Source: an uncultured Selenomonas sp. (lineage in GTDB: Bacteria; Bacillota; Negativicutes; Selenomonadales; Selenomonadaceae). From it: DNA of 19,552 nt. The stretch is taken from NCBI GenBank assembly GCA_945494195.1, contig CALYVJ010000003.1:1-19552 (forward strand), written 5' to 3'. Below, piece after piece: positions 1 to 7,986 of the stretch; the stretch's first letter is position 1, and each line of letters opens with the position of its first letter. A program made the translations under genes and the position numbers. The notes beneath the pieces were generated by a model that did not search any database, was not told the origin of the DNA, and was given only the letters and a program-made list of their open reading frames with translations.

Positions 1-1171
1 ACAAAAACAAAAGCATCCACCTTTTTAGATGGATTACTGGCGATATACTCAGCAGGTTGATATTGCCGATTTTGCGGAAATAGTCCGAGCTGATAAGCGG
101 TTCAAAGGATAAAGTTGCTTCAGAGCCAGCATAAGAAGCCGCCGCAAGCCGCAAAGGCTGTGGCTTACCAAACAAATAGCCCTGACACAGTTCACAGCCA
201 ATATCCTTCAAGAACTGGTACTGTTCCTCTGTTTCTACCCCCTCAGCCAAAGTGTGGATTCCCAACTCCTTAGCCATATTGACCAACGACTTCAGGATAA
301 CCTCTGTTTTATGCTTCTTGCCAAAATCATCCATTCAGACTTCATAACCGGCTTCCCGGAAACGCATAATCTGCTTGATGATATGGTCATCATCAACGCT
401 GAAAGCCCCTTCGGTGATTTCTATATGCAGCCTGTCGCAGGAAACCTGATATTCCTGGCGGATTCTCTCCACATCAGCAAAAATATCCGTCAGCTGGAAA
501 TCCATCCGGGAAAGATTCAGCGAAATCCTGGCTTCCTGCCAGCCCTCGCCATGCTCCCGGACCCGGCGAAAATCCTCACAGGCCTCCCGGATTACATACA
601 GATCCAACTTATGGATGAGATGGGCATCCTCCAGTACCTCGATAAACACCCCAGGCGATATCATGCCATACTCCGGGGAATTCCAGCGTGCCAGCGCCTC
701 AACCCCGATGACCTCCCGCGTCATCGTGCGGATTTCCGGCTGATACCACACCTCAATATCGTGGTGTTCCAGTGCCCGGTAAAAATTGCTAACGATGTAA
801 TTCTTGATCCGGATCTTCTTTTCCAAGGCCTCATCAAAAACGCCCCAGCCCTTATCGTAAGTGCCCTTTACGCTTTCACAAGCCAGCTTTGCCCGGTCGA
901 GGATCAGCGCCGTATCCTGGATAACGGCAATGCGCCGCAGGAATTTATGGCCCTCTTGAAAGCCGTATTTCCGATTATAACTTTTGAAATTCTCTACATC
1001 AAAATACAGGAAGCTTATATTCCCATTGCCCGCATCTTTCAGCAGATAATAGGAATCTTCCATAAAGTACATCATGTTGAACAACCCGGTGACTTCATCG
1101 ATTTGATTTTTACGAATTCCATTCTTCATAATCGCACTCTCATCAGTGGACTTATCCACAGACATATCCAC
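1..1171 (-). pseudogene. Decayed GGDEF-EAL domain protein (c-di-GMP signalling), 3' end beyond window
   Basis: The intact family makes or degrades cyclic di-GMP. Reading from a GTG at 1171, the first 80 residues resemble the start of a GGDEF domain (DEVTGLFN, YFDVENFK), but the GGDEF loop itself is missing: sequence jumps near 925 from GHKFLRRIA to the EAL linker (LDRAKLACESVKG). The EAL domain then starts well (YQPEI, EALARW, SLNLSRMDF, IEITE). At 335-337 a TGA stands where an aromatic residue normally precedes MDDFG. After the stop the same frame resumes with MDDFG, but about 30 residues including the K-I-D motif are absent before VNMAKELGIHTLAEGVETE and the CQGYLFGKP motif. Near 35-45 the frame seems to shift, since SNPSKKVDAFVFV fits the family tail better than the current frame. 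Several independent lesions mean that no functional phosphodiesterase or cyclase is expected. I see no sequencing evidence to judge assembly error. Confidence 0.78.
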
Positions 1172-1234
1172 AAAACCGTGGATATGTCAATATTTTTGTG
1201 GATAAGTTGCGCTTTTATTCCTTAGTTATCCACT
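1152..1234. promoter_or_regulatory. DnaA-box cluster away from oriC
   Basis: Two perfect 9-mers TTATCCACA lie at 1152-1160 (plus) and 1197-1205 (minus). Near matches lie at 1164-1172 (ATATCCACA), 1177-1185 (minus, two mismatches) and 1226-1234 (TTATCCACT). This gives five box-like sites in 83 bases, a density otherwise seen only around dnaA in this window. The cluster covers the start of the decayed EAL gene and the space after the preceding secreted-protein gene. Such clusters can titrate DnaA, regulate transcription or be part of an origin; which applies is not visible. Confidence 0.7.
1161..1188. repeat. Perfect 11-bp inverted repeat inside the DnaA-box cluster
   Basis: GACATATCCAC at 1161-1171 is repeated as its exact complement GTGGATATGTC at 1178-1188, separated by six bases. 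Each arm contains a DnaA-box-like core in opposite orientation. There is no U-tract next to it on the minus strand, so it is not an obvious terminator for the gene ending at 1260. Confidence 0.8.
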
Positions 1235-1259
1235 TCCTCTAAGAATCTGGCCGAAAATT

Positions 1260-1904
1260 TTAGAGTGAAATCCTCAGATACTCTTCTACCATGTCACGGA
1301 CACTCATGCCATTACTGGATTTGCCGCCCAGGCGATTTTTCTTCATATTCTTGACGATGCCATGATAGAGCTCATCTTCCACCGACCCCGGCACCAGATT
1401 TTCCCAGTTCTGCATGCTGTAGGGACGCTCCTTGATGGCGTTATCCGGACGGCCCGTAACCTCCAGTTCACTCAGGAACTGGATCTGCTGGGTATTCGGA
1501 CGGACATAGTAATGCGCCAGGAAATACTTCGGCGGATAGCTGTACTCCGCATTCTCATCCGTCTGAACCAGTTTCACCCACACATCCGCGATATACTCAT
1601 TGCCCGAATGCGGCATCTGAATCCAGCGGGCATTCTTAGTATCCAGATAATAGGTAAATCCGTTATCCTTCAACAGCTCCACAAAGCGCTTCTCCTCTTT
1701 GTCTTTCTGCTTCGTCTTTGACTCTTCTGACTGAGTAGTTATAGATTTTGTTTCATCTGGTCTCGTAAACCAATCATCTGCACTCCTGTTACTTGATACA
1801 GTAGACTCATTTCCATTTTTTTCACTTTCAGCTGCATATCCCCAAGAACTCCCCAAAAGGGACAAAAAAAGCCCCACTATACAAAAACGAACCAAACGTT
1901 TCAT
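1260..1904 (-). CDS. Secreted protein of unknown function
   Basis: I do not recognise the family. The 214-residue protein starts with a clear signal peptide: MKR, a hydrophobic stretch of about 15 residues, then a GYAA|ES-type cleavage site near residue 25. Residues 26-75 are a low-complexity hydrophilic linker rich in S, E, K and T, AT-rich at the DNA level. Residues 75-200 form a folded-looking domain that opens FVELLKDNGFTYYLDTKNARWI and continues with several aromatic residues, as in small periplasmic domains of Negativicutes. The start ATG at 1902-1904 has an AGGTGA ribosome site eight bases upstream. It stands alone between the terminator at 1992-2021 and the DnaA-box cluster. I see no convincing terminator of its own. 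Export is well supported; function is unknown. Confidence 0.7.
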   Translation of the reverse strand: MKRLVRFCIVGLFLSLLGSSWGYAAESEKNGNESTVSSNRSADDWFTRPDETKSITTQSEESKTKQKDKEEKRFVELLKDNGFTYYLDTKNARWIQMPHSGNEYIADVWVKLVQTDENAEYSYPPKYFLAHYYVRPNTQQIQFLSELEVTGRPDNAIKERPYSMQNWENLVPGSVEDELYHGIVKNMKKNRLGGKSSNGMSVRDMVEEYLRISL

Positions 1905-1991
1905 AATATATCACCTCAAAATAGTTGTTTCATCTCTTGTACAATTCTCCGTGTAAGTAAATATTCCCTTCATTTTTTCCCATGAATAAAA

Positions 1992-2021
1992 AAGACCGCT
2001 CCCTTTCCAGACAACGGTCTT
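1992..2021 (-). terminator. Rho-independent terminator after the gene at 2035-2901
   Basis: On the minus strand AAGACCG (2021-2015) pairs with CGGTCTT (1998-1992) across a 16-base loop and is followed by a run of T. It lies 14 bases past the stop of the secreted-protein gene. Confidence 0.8.
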
Positions 2022-2034
2022 CCCAATTTTTCAT

Positions 2035-2901
2035 TTATTCTGTTATCGCAATATCATCCAAAATTTCTTTCATAACCGTGGTAACCGATTGCTCGTAGAT
2101 ACGACCATTAAAATGTCCATTATGTGCCTCCCCCTTTGCTGGCAAATCATTTCTATATACATAATGTTCTTTTTTTACATCCACAAAACGAGCTCTCATC
2201 CATATATTCTGTTCACTTGTATGGGTAGAGAAGAGCAGCGGTACACCTTTTTGGTATTTCACCCTATTGCTCAAAGTCATAGTCAAAACAAAAACGTAAT
2301 CGTAATCTAAACGCCGACCTGCCTCTACGTAGTCATTTAAACGCATATCTGCCAACCCACGTGGCCGATTCCCTACAGGCATATCATCAACATCATTTGT
2401 TTGATTGCTAGAAACACTTTCTCCATGTTTTTCTGACACGCCATTTTCATTTAACGTATACCTCGATGAAGGATGTGAAAAATTATTTCCTTTTGATAAA
2501 GCCCCATCGTTCTCAGCTTTTTCTAGCAAATATGTATTGATATCAGTCCCTTTCATAATGGCGAAACTTTCTCGTGGAAACTTATCTCTTATCTGCTGAT
2601 ATATCTGGTTCTTTACTCGATTTTCCACCACCATATCTTCATCGCCATTTATGACCAAAGCAATTCTAACACGTCCATCAGGGCCCAATGGTGCCTTATC
2701 TCCATAAATTAAATGATGCGCTCTAGTATAAACATCTGATACTTGATGGTCTGGACTTTTTTTCAGCTCTCGCTGGTTGATCGACAAAGATGGTTGTTGA
2801 GCAGACGCAACCCTCATTCCAACATCATATGAATTTACATTCAAACTTCCTATTCCCCAAAAAGCAGCACACAGCGCACCAGCAATGAAAATCCTTTTCA
2901 C
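2035..2901 (-). CDS. Secreted protein of unknown function, AT-rich
   Basis: I do not recognise the family. The 288-residue product has a signal peptide (MKR, hydrophobic stretch, cleavage probably after RVASA near residue 35). It contains a RVRIALVINGDEDMVVENRV segment (about 78-97), a following KFPRESFAIMKGTDINTYLLEKAENDG segment, a variable polar middle (about 135-175), and a C-terminal half with LADMRLNDYVEAGRRLDYDYVFVLTM. An exported nucleotide-free alpha/beta domain is a guess only. Start is GTG at 2899-2901 with a strong GAGGAGGAG ribosome site. Its base composition and codon use (many AAA, AAT, TAT) are more AT-rich than the housekeeping genes to the right, which fits fast evolution or transfer. 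It lies between the rsmG terminator and its own terminator, so it is probably a single-gene transcript. Confidence 0.7.
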   Translation of the reverse strand: MKRIFIAGALCAAFWGIGSLNVNSYDVGMRVASAQQPSLSINQRELKKSPDHQVSDVYTRAHHLIYGDKAPLGPDGRVRIALVINGDEDMVVENRVKNQIYQQIRDKFPRESFAIMKGTDINTYLLEKAENDGALSKGNNFSHPSSRYTLNENGVSEKHGESVSSNQTNDVDDMPVGNRPRGLADMRLNDYVEAGRRLDYDYVFVLTMTLSNRVKYQKGVPLLFSTHTSEQNIWMRARFVDVKKEHYVYRNDLPAKGEAHNGHFNGRIYEQSVTTVMKEILDDIAITE

Positions 2902-2962
2902 GATAAACTCCTCCTCGTTCGTTATCCCTATGAGCTGTTATCCTTACGATATCACACTTCAT

Positions 2963-2968
2963 ATTATA
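2963..2968 (-). promoter_or_regulatory. Probable -10 box for the gene at 2035-2901
   Basis: A perfect TATAAT lies on the minus strand about 60 bases upstream of the GTG start. The -35 region 17 bases further up is only weakly like TTGACA, so the promoter is tentative. Confidence 0.45.
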
Positions 2969-3035
2969 TGCATACACCTTTTTTATTTCTCTTTCTAACC
3001 AACAAATCCTGCTATTCCCAATAATTAGCTGTTTG

Positions 3036-3068
3036 AGAAAAAAACGCTCCCTATTCAGGAAGCGTTTT
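3036..3068 (-). terminator. Terminator of the rpmH-rsmG operon
   Basis: On the minus strand AGAAAAACGCT then CC/GG pairing and AGCGTTTTTTT form a stem with a short loop, followed by a T run. It lies about 60 bases after the rsmG stop, beyond the parS site, and would end leftward transcription. Confidence 0.8.
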
Positions 3069-3098
3069 TCTGCCATTATCATAAAGGCTATTGCGGAA

Positions 3099-3114
3099 TG
3101 TTTCACGTGGAACA
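3099..3114. other. parS: parS centromere site (ParB-binding)
   Basis: The minus strand reads TGTTCCACGTGAAACA, an exact match to the ParB/Spo0J consensus TGTTNCACGTGAAACA. It sits 12 bases after the rsmG stop and about 6.8 kb from dnaA, as expected for an origin-proximal parS. The flanks extend the palindrome: 3093-3120 is self-complementary over 28 bases except for one central pair (3103/3110). It is the only parS I found in the window. No parA or parB gene is present in the window. Confidence 0.93.
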
Positions 3115-3126
3115 TTCCGCTTCGCG

Positions 3127-3840
3127 TTATAATGGATTTTTTACTGGCGTTCCGGCTTTGCGCGGGTAGGCTTTGGGAGTTGGCATCCCCTTGGTGATTT
3201 CCACCACAGCCCGCACATCATCCAGCCCTGGAAGTTTGACGGGACGCGTTGATACTTTGCTGCCTCCCATTACCTTGATGGCTTTTTCTGCCTCGTTTTC
3301 TTCCTCCTGATACTGCATTCCCTTTAAGGCCAGAAATTTGCCGCCCCGTTTGACGAAGGGCATACAATACTCACAGAGCACCGGCAGCCGGGCCACGGCG
3401 CGGGATACGGCAATATCGAACTGCTCCCGGTATTTCTTATTGCGGGCACCTTCTTCCGCCCGGGCATGGACGCATTCCACATCCTGCAACCCTAGTTCAT
3501 CGACGACAGTCTGCAGGAATTTTACCCGCTTGTTGAGGGAATCCATCAGCGTCAGCTTGATGGTGGGGTCAAAAATCTTCAAGGGAAGTCCCGGAAAACC
3601 AGCCCCCGTACCCACATCGATTACGGATACTCCCTCAGCAAAGTATTCTTTATCGTAAGCCGTAAGGGAATCAATCATATGCTTGACAGCTACTTCATGG
3701 GGTTCGGTAATCGCCGTGAGGTTCATTACCTTATTCCATTCTACCAATAGTTCATAGTACCGATTGAACTGCTCCAGCTGTTCTTCCGTCAGCGAAAGGC
3801 CATAGGCCTCCGCCACCCTTTTCATCTCTTCCCGAAACAT
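3127..3840 (-). CDS. rsmG: 16S rRNA (guanine-N7) methyltransferase RsmG (GidB)
   Basis: RsmG methylates N7 of G527 (E. coli numbering) in 16S rRNA using S-adenosylmethionine; its loss gives low-level streptomycin resistance. The 237-residue length matches the family (about 210-240). The SAM-binding loop is DVGTGAGFPG (75-84), preceded by WNKVMNLTAI and the HMIDSL segment typical of GidB, and followed by LMDSLNKRVKFLQ, the AVSRAVA segment and a conserved C-terminal basic tail. I chose the ATG at 3838-3840 over an upstream start that would overlap mnmG by about 45 bases, because AGAGGG lies six bases ahead of it; the real overlap with mnmG is only four bases. It is the last gene of the leftward operon, translationally coupled to mnmG and followed by parS and a terminator. 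Confidence 0.95.
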   Translation of the reverse strand: MFREEMKRVAEAYGLSLTEEQLEQFNRYYELLVEWNKVMNLTAITEPHEVAVKHMIDSLTAYDKEYFAEGVSVIDVGTGAGFPGLPLKIFDPTIKLTLMDSLNKRVKFLQTVVDELGLQDVECVHARAEEGARNKKYREQFDIAVSRAVARLPVLCEYCMPFVKRGGKFLALKGMQYQEEENEAEKAIKVMGGSKVSTRPVKLPGLDDVRAVVEITKGMPTPKAYPRKAGTPVKNPL

Positions 3841-3842
3841 CT

Positions 3843-5741
3843 TCAACCCTCTTTCTTTTCCTGAATGCGGCGCTGCTGTTCGAGCCATACGAGGAGCACC
3901 GATATATCCGCCGGCGAAACACCGCTGATGCGGCTAGCCTGTCCCACCGAACGCGGACGGATTTTAGCCAGCTTTTCGCGGCCCTCATCCCGCAGACTCG
4001 GCACCTGATTGTAGTCGAGATTCTCCGGCAAGAGTTTTTCCTCCAGTTTTTCCATATGCTCGACCTGCTCCAGCTGTTTTTTGATATAGCCTTCGTAGGT
4101 AATAGAAATCTCAACCTGCTGCTGTACCTCCGGGGCTAATTCCGGCAGATTGAAGACAGCCTGCAATTTGGCATAGTCCACATCCGGACGACGCAAAAGC
4201 TCATAAAAACTCGTCGCGTTGCGGATTGGCTCAATTCCGGCAGCTGCCAGCTTGTCTTTGATTTCCTGGGTCGGATTAATGGAATTCTTCTTGAGATATT
4301 CCATGGCCTGCTGGATTGCCGCCTGCTTTTTCGTGAAGCGTTCCCAACGCTCATCCGTTACGAGGCCCACGCGGCGGCCCATTGGCGTCAGCCGCTGATC
4401 GGCATTATCCTGACGCAAGAGCAGGCGATACTCGGCCCGGCTGGTCATGATGCGGTAAGGCTCACTGGTTCCCTTAGTGACCAGGTCGTCAATCAACACG
4501 CCCAGATAGGCATCACTGCGCTTCAATACCAGGGGTTCTTCCCCCTTTACGAACATCGCCGCATTGATACCGGCAATGATGCCCTGACCAGCAGCCTCCT
4601 CATAGCCCGAGGTACCGTTGGCCTGACCAGCCGAGAAGAATCCATGGATATCCTTGAACTCCAGCGTCGGTTTTAGCTGGGTCGGGTCGATGCAGTCATA
4701 CTCGATGGCATAGCCGGCCCGCATGACTTTCGCATGCTCCAGCCCCGGGATCGTCCGCAAGAATTCCAGCTGGACGTCCATGGGCATACTGGTGGACATG
4801 CCCTGTACATAGACCTCATTGGTGTTGAGTCCTTCCGGCTCCAAGAAAAGCTGATGGCGCTCTTTGTCCGGGAAGCGCAGGATTTTCGTCTCGATCGAGG
4901 GGCAGTACCGGGGCCCGATTCCCTCAATGATACCGTTGGCCATAGGTGCCCGGTGCATATTGTCCCGCAGGATTTTATGCGTCTTTTCATTGGTATAAGT
5001 CAGCCAGCAGGGAATCTGTTCCCGAGTCGTTTCGTCACTCATAAAGGAGAAATTCCGGCACGCTTCATCCCCCGGCTGAATTTCCATCTTGTCGTAGTCC
5101 AGGGTCCGGGCATCGACACGGGCAGGGGTTCCTGTCTTGAACCGCATCAGGCGGATACCTGCCGCCAGCAGGGAATCCGAGAATTTCATTGCTGCCCGCT
5201 GGCCATTTGGACCACCGGTGTAAGTATGCTCACCGATGATGATACGGCCCTTGAGATAGGTTCCCGTAGCCATGATAACAGCCTTGGCTTCGTAGATTTC
5301 CCCAGTCTCGACTTGAACGCCCTTGACCTTGTCCCCCTCTAAAAGCAGCTTGTCGATGAGAATCTGTTTGACATCGAGATTCTCCGTATTCTCGCAAGTC
5401 TTTTTCATAGTAAACTGATAAAGTTTTTTATCTGCCTGGGCACGCAGGGCATGAACCGCCGGTCCCTTGCCCGTGTTGAGCATACGGAACTGGATGCAGG
5501 TCTTATCGGCATTGACCCCCATTTCACCGCCCAGCGCATCGAGTTCCCGGACCAGATGTCCCTTAGCGGGTCCGCCTACCGACGGATTACAGGGCATCAT
5601 GGCAATATTGTCCATCGACAGCGTTGCCAAAAGCGTACGGCAACCGATACGGGCAGCGGCCAAGGCTGCCTCAACGCCGGCATGACCGGCACCGACTACA
5701 ATAACATCGTAGCTGTCCGCTACGAACACATTTTTATCCAA
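3843..5741 (-). CDS. mnmG: tRNA uridine-5-carboxymethylaminomethyl modification enzyme MnmG (GidA)
   Basis: MnmG is an FAD-dependent enzyme that with MnmE adds the carboxymethylaminomethyl group to the wobble uridine (U34) of several tRNAs. The 632-residue length is typical. The N-terminal Rossmann loop is GAGHAG (17-22) and continues with the [15 protein letters not shown] segment. Further conserved blocks include [30 protein letters not shown], and the C-terminal [17 protein letters not shown] domain. The start is TTG at 5739-5741, with AAGAAGG about ten bases upstream; the next upstream codon in frame is a stop, so no longer start is possible. It is separated from mnmE by 18 bases and overlaps rsmG by four, consistent with one transcript and coupling of MnmE and MnmG production. 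Confidence 0.96.
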   Translation of the reverse strand: MDKNVFVADSYDVIVVGAGHAGVEAALAAARIGCRTLLATLSMDNIAMMPCNPSVGGPAKGHLVRELDALGGEMGVNADKTCIQFRMLNTGKGPAVHALRAQADKKLYQFTMKKTCENTENLDVKQILIDKLLLEGDKVKGVQVETGEIYEAKAVIMATGTYLKGRIIIGEHTYTGGPNGQRAAMKFSDSLLAAGIRLMRFKTGTPARVDARTLDYDKMEIQPGDEACRNFSFMSDETTREQIPCWLTYTNEKTHKILRDNMHRAPMANGIIEGIGPRYCPSIETKILRFPDKERHQLFLEPEGLNTNEVYVQGMSTSMPMDVQLEFLRTIPGLEHAKVMRAGYAIEYDCIDPTQLKPTLEFKDIHGFFSAGQANGTSGYEEAAGQGIIAGINAAMFVKGEEPLVLKRSDAYLGVLIDDLVTKGTSEPYRIMTSRAEYRLLLRQDNADQRLTPMGRRVGLVTDERWERFTKKQAAIQQAMEYLKKNSINPTQEIKDKLAAAGIEPIRNATSFYELLRRPDVDYAKLQAVFNLPELAPEVQQQVEISITYEGYIKKQLEQVEHMEKLEEKLLPENLDYNQVPSLRDEGREKLAKIRPRSVGQASRISGVSPADISVLLVWLEQQRRIQEKKEG

Positions 5742-5759
5742 AATCCATCAACCTTCTTT

Positions 5760-7142
5760 TTATTTGCCAATACAGAATTTCGAGAATATCTCATTGATGA
5801 TATCTTCGCCGACCGTCTCACCGGTAAGTTCCCCAAGTTTCTCCCAGGCTGAGCGCAAATCAATCGAGATAAAATCCAGCCCCAGCTGCGCGTCGATTGT
5901 CCGCAGAGCCGCCGTGAGATGTGCATCCGCCTGTCGCAGGATCTCCGCCTGCCGCTCATCATTGACAAAGGCGCCCTCATCCCCGGCATCCAAACCACCG
6001 TCGTATACCTTCTGACGGATGGCGTCGGCCAGATTATCCAGACCGTGTTCGGTCACCGTAGAAATGACCAGAACCGGCGCCGCAGTTTTTGCCTGCAACA
6101 TTTCTTCGGTTAACACGGGCTGCAAATCCGATTTATTGAGCAGGACGATTGCCTCCCGGCCTTCAATCAACGAGAAAATCTCCTCATCCTCAGCCGTAAG
6201 CTCCCGGGATGCATCGAACAGTGCCAGCACCAAGGAGGCCTGATTGACGTAGGATCGTGCCTTGTCCACGCCAATCTGCTCCACCAAATCATCAGTGGCC
6301 CGGATGCCAGCAGTATCGATGATGCGCAAGGGCACTCCGCCCACATTGGCATATTCCTCGATGGAGTCACGCGTCGTCCCTGGAATATCCGTCACAATCG
6401 CGCGTTCCTCCCGCAGCAGCGCATTGAGCAGCGAAGACTTGCCTACGTTTGGCTTGCCGACGATAGCTGTCATCAAACCATCCTTTAAAATCCGGCCGGT
6501 CTGGGCGGTCTTTAGCAGTTTTTTAATTTGGTTGCGTATATCAACCACATTATTCTCTACCTCATACATCACGACATCATCGACTTCATCCTCCGGAAAG
6601 TCAATGGCTGCTTCTAAATGCGCAATCTGCCCGAGAATCGAGTGACGCATCGCTCGTATCCCAGCCGAAAAATGACCAGAAAGATGTCCCGTTGCCATCT
6701 TGAGCGAACGCTCCGTCTTGGCGCTGATGACATCCATGACAGCCTGCGCCTGGGAAAGATCCATACGCCCATTCAAAAAGGCCCGCTTGGTAAATTCTCC
6801 CCGCTCCGCGGGTCTGGCTCCTGCCTGCCACGTAAGCGCCAATGTCTTGCGAAGCGGCATGAGACCACCATGACACTGAAGCTCCACGACATCCTCCCTC
6901 GTATAGGAATGCGGTGCCCGCATCAGCAGTACCATGGCCTCGTCCACGACTTCTTCCTGTTCGTCCACAATATGGCCGAACACGGCCCGCTGGGTCTCAT
7001 ATTCAGCCAGCTTTTTGCCACTGGCGGCCCAGAATATCTTATCGGCCGTCTCGATGGCCTTTATGCCGCTAATCCTTATAATACCAATGCCGCCCTCTCC
7101 CTGGGCCGTCGCAATGGCACTTATCGTATCCCCTTGTTGCAT
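5760..7142 (-). CDS. mnmE: tRNA modification GTPase MnmE (TrmE)
   Basis: MnmE is a potassium-dependent GTPase that binds 5-formyl-tetrahydrofolate and, with MnmG, modifies tRNA wobble uridines. The 460-residue protein has the N-terminal domain starting DTISAIATAQGEGGIGIIR, a helical middle, and an inserted G domain: P-loop GKPNVGKSS (229-237), TTRD near 256, DTAG (276-279), and NKSD. The C-terminus is FCIGK, the CIGK motif whose cysteine is needed for activity. The ATG at 7140-7142 has GAGAGG upstream. It follows jag after an 81-base gap that holds a hairpin (7167-7197), the longest gap in the operon apart from the one between rpmH and rnpA. Confidence 0.96.
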   Translation of the reverse strand: MQQGDTISAIATAQGEGGIGIIRISGIKAIETADKIFWAASGKKLAEYETQRAVFGHIVDEQEEVVDEAMVLLMRAPHSYTREDVVELQCHGGLMPLRKTLALTWQAGARPAERGEFTKRAFLNGRMDLSQAQAVMDVISAKTERSLKMATGHLSGHFSAGIRAMRHSILGQIAHLEAAIDFPEDEVDDVVMYEVENNVVDIRNQIKKLLKTAQTGRILKDGLMTAIVGKPNVGKSSLLNALLREERAIVTDIPGTTRDSIEEYANVGGVPLRIIDTAGIRATDDLVEQIGVDKARSYVNQASLVLALFDASRELTAEDEEIFSLIEGREAIVLLNKSDLQPVLTEEMLQAKTAAPVLVISTVTEHGLDNLADAIRQKVYDGGLDAGDEGAFVNDERQAEILRQADAHLTAALRTIDAQLGLDFISIDLRSAWEKLGELTGETVGEDIINEIFSKFCIGK

Positions 7143-7166
7143 GATTCTTACCTCTCATTATACACA

Positions 7167-7197
7167 AAAGGGCAGCCTCAAAATGAGACAGCCCTTT
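7167..7197 (-). terminator. Hairpin between jag and mnmE (weak terminator or processing site)
   Basis: On the minus strand AAAGGGC (7197-7191) pairs with GCCCTTT (7173-7167), with an inner TCTCA/TGAGG-type stem of four pairs beyond an internal mismatch. Only four T follow before other bases, so termination would be partial. It could tune mnmE-mnmG-rsmG expression or stabilise RNA ends. Confidence 0.5.
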
Positions 7198-7223
7198 CAC
7201 AGCTCTCTTGCCTGATAGCTATT

Positions 7224-7985
7224 TTATTCTTCGTCAAAACGCGGTTCGCTGTAATTCCTCCGGGAACGGCGGCGGCGTTTCGGTGCAATCACCACATAAC
7301 GGCGCGGTTCGTCACCAGCACTATAGGTGCTCACGCGGCGGTTATCCTGAAGCGCCATATGGATAATCTTGCGCTCATGACGGTTCATCGGCTCCAAGTG
7401 AACCTCTTCTCCCATCCGGCAGGCTTTCTCGGCCAGATGGCCAGCCAGTCTCACTAGCGTATCCTCACGCCGTGAACGGTAATTTTCGATATCGATGATG
7501 ATACGGGCACGATTCTCAGAAATACCGCGATTCGCAGCCAAGTTCGCCAGATACTGGAGGGAATCCAGCGTCTGGCCATGCTTGCCAATCAAAATCCCGA
7601 GATTCTCCCCGATGAGCTGGAAGAGAATCCCTTCCTCAGACTCACTGCGCTCAAGCTTGACATCCAGCTTCATCGTCTGGAATACCTCGCGCAGGAAATT
7701 TTCCGCAGTCTTTGCCTGTTCTTCCAACGAGGCAGATTCTGCCGCCAAAGCCGGCATCTCAGAAGCCTGCGATACCACCACCTGTTCCTCGCCTTCAGCG
7801 GCTGACTGGCACTTCACCACCGCCTCGATGCGGGCCGGTTTAGCTCCAAACAAGCCAAAAAAACCATTCGATGGCTGCTGGAGGACTTTATAATCAAGCT
7901 GATCCGTCGTGACCCCCAGTTGGGATGCAGCTGAAGCAATTGCCGCTTCGACAGTTTTCCCCGATGCTTCTAATACCTCTGCCAT
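7224..7985 (-). CDS. jag: RNA-binding protein Jag / KhpB (SpoIIIJ-associated)
   Basis: Jag (KhpB/EloR) is an RNA-binding protein that acts with KhpA to control cell-envelope genes and division in Gram-positive relatives. The 253 residues carry a Jag-N domain (1-57; GKTVEAAI, GFFGLFGAKPARI), an acidic alanine-rich linker (60-92), a KH domain with LIGKHGQTLDSLQYL (about 132-146), and an R3H domain with NRHERKIIHMAL (201-212) and a basic tail. I chose the ATG at 7983-7985 because AAGGAGG lies nine bases ahead and the stop of yidC is one base away; an upstream in-frame start would overlap yidC and lacks a ribosome site. Translational coupling to yidC is likely. Confidence 0.95.
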   Translation of the reverse strand: MAEVLEASGKTVEAAIASAASQLGVTTDQLDYKVLQQPSNGFFGLFGAKPARIEAVVKCQSAAEGEEQVVVSQASEMPALAAESASLEEQAKTAENFLREVFQTMKLDVKLERSESEEGILFQLIGENLGILIGKHGQTLDSLQYLANLAANRGISENRARIIIDIENYRSRREDTLVRLAGHLAEKACRMGEEVHLEPMNRHERKIIHMALQDNRRVSTYSAGDEPRRYVVIAPKRRRRSRRNYSEPRFDEE

Positions 7986-7986
7986 A

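Noticed and set aside
254..1225. Long plus-strand open frame (323 codons)
   Set aside because: It lies antisense to the recognisable GGDEF-EAL remnant, has no family motifs and no ribosome site.
2357..2364. CCACGTGG palindrome considered as a second parS
   Set aside because: The flanking bases do not match TGTTN...AAACA.
2825..3115. Minus-strand frame opening MFHVKH
   Set aside because: The start is simply parS translated; the frame crosses a terminator and the next gene's ribosome site.
6026..6034. DnaA-box-like TTATCCAGA inside mnmE
   Set aside because: A single isolated one-mismatch site within coding sequence is expected by chance.
7157..7162. TATAAT on the minus strand just upstream of mnmE
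   Set aside because: It is about 14 bases from the ATG and overlaps the ribosome-site region, so transcription from it would leave no leader; no matching -35.
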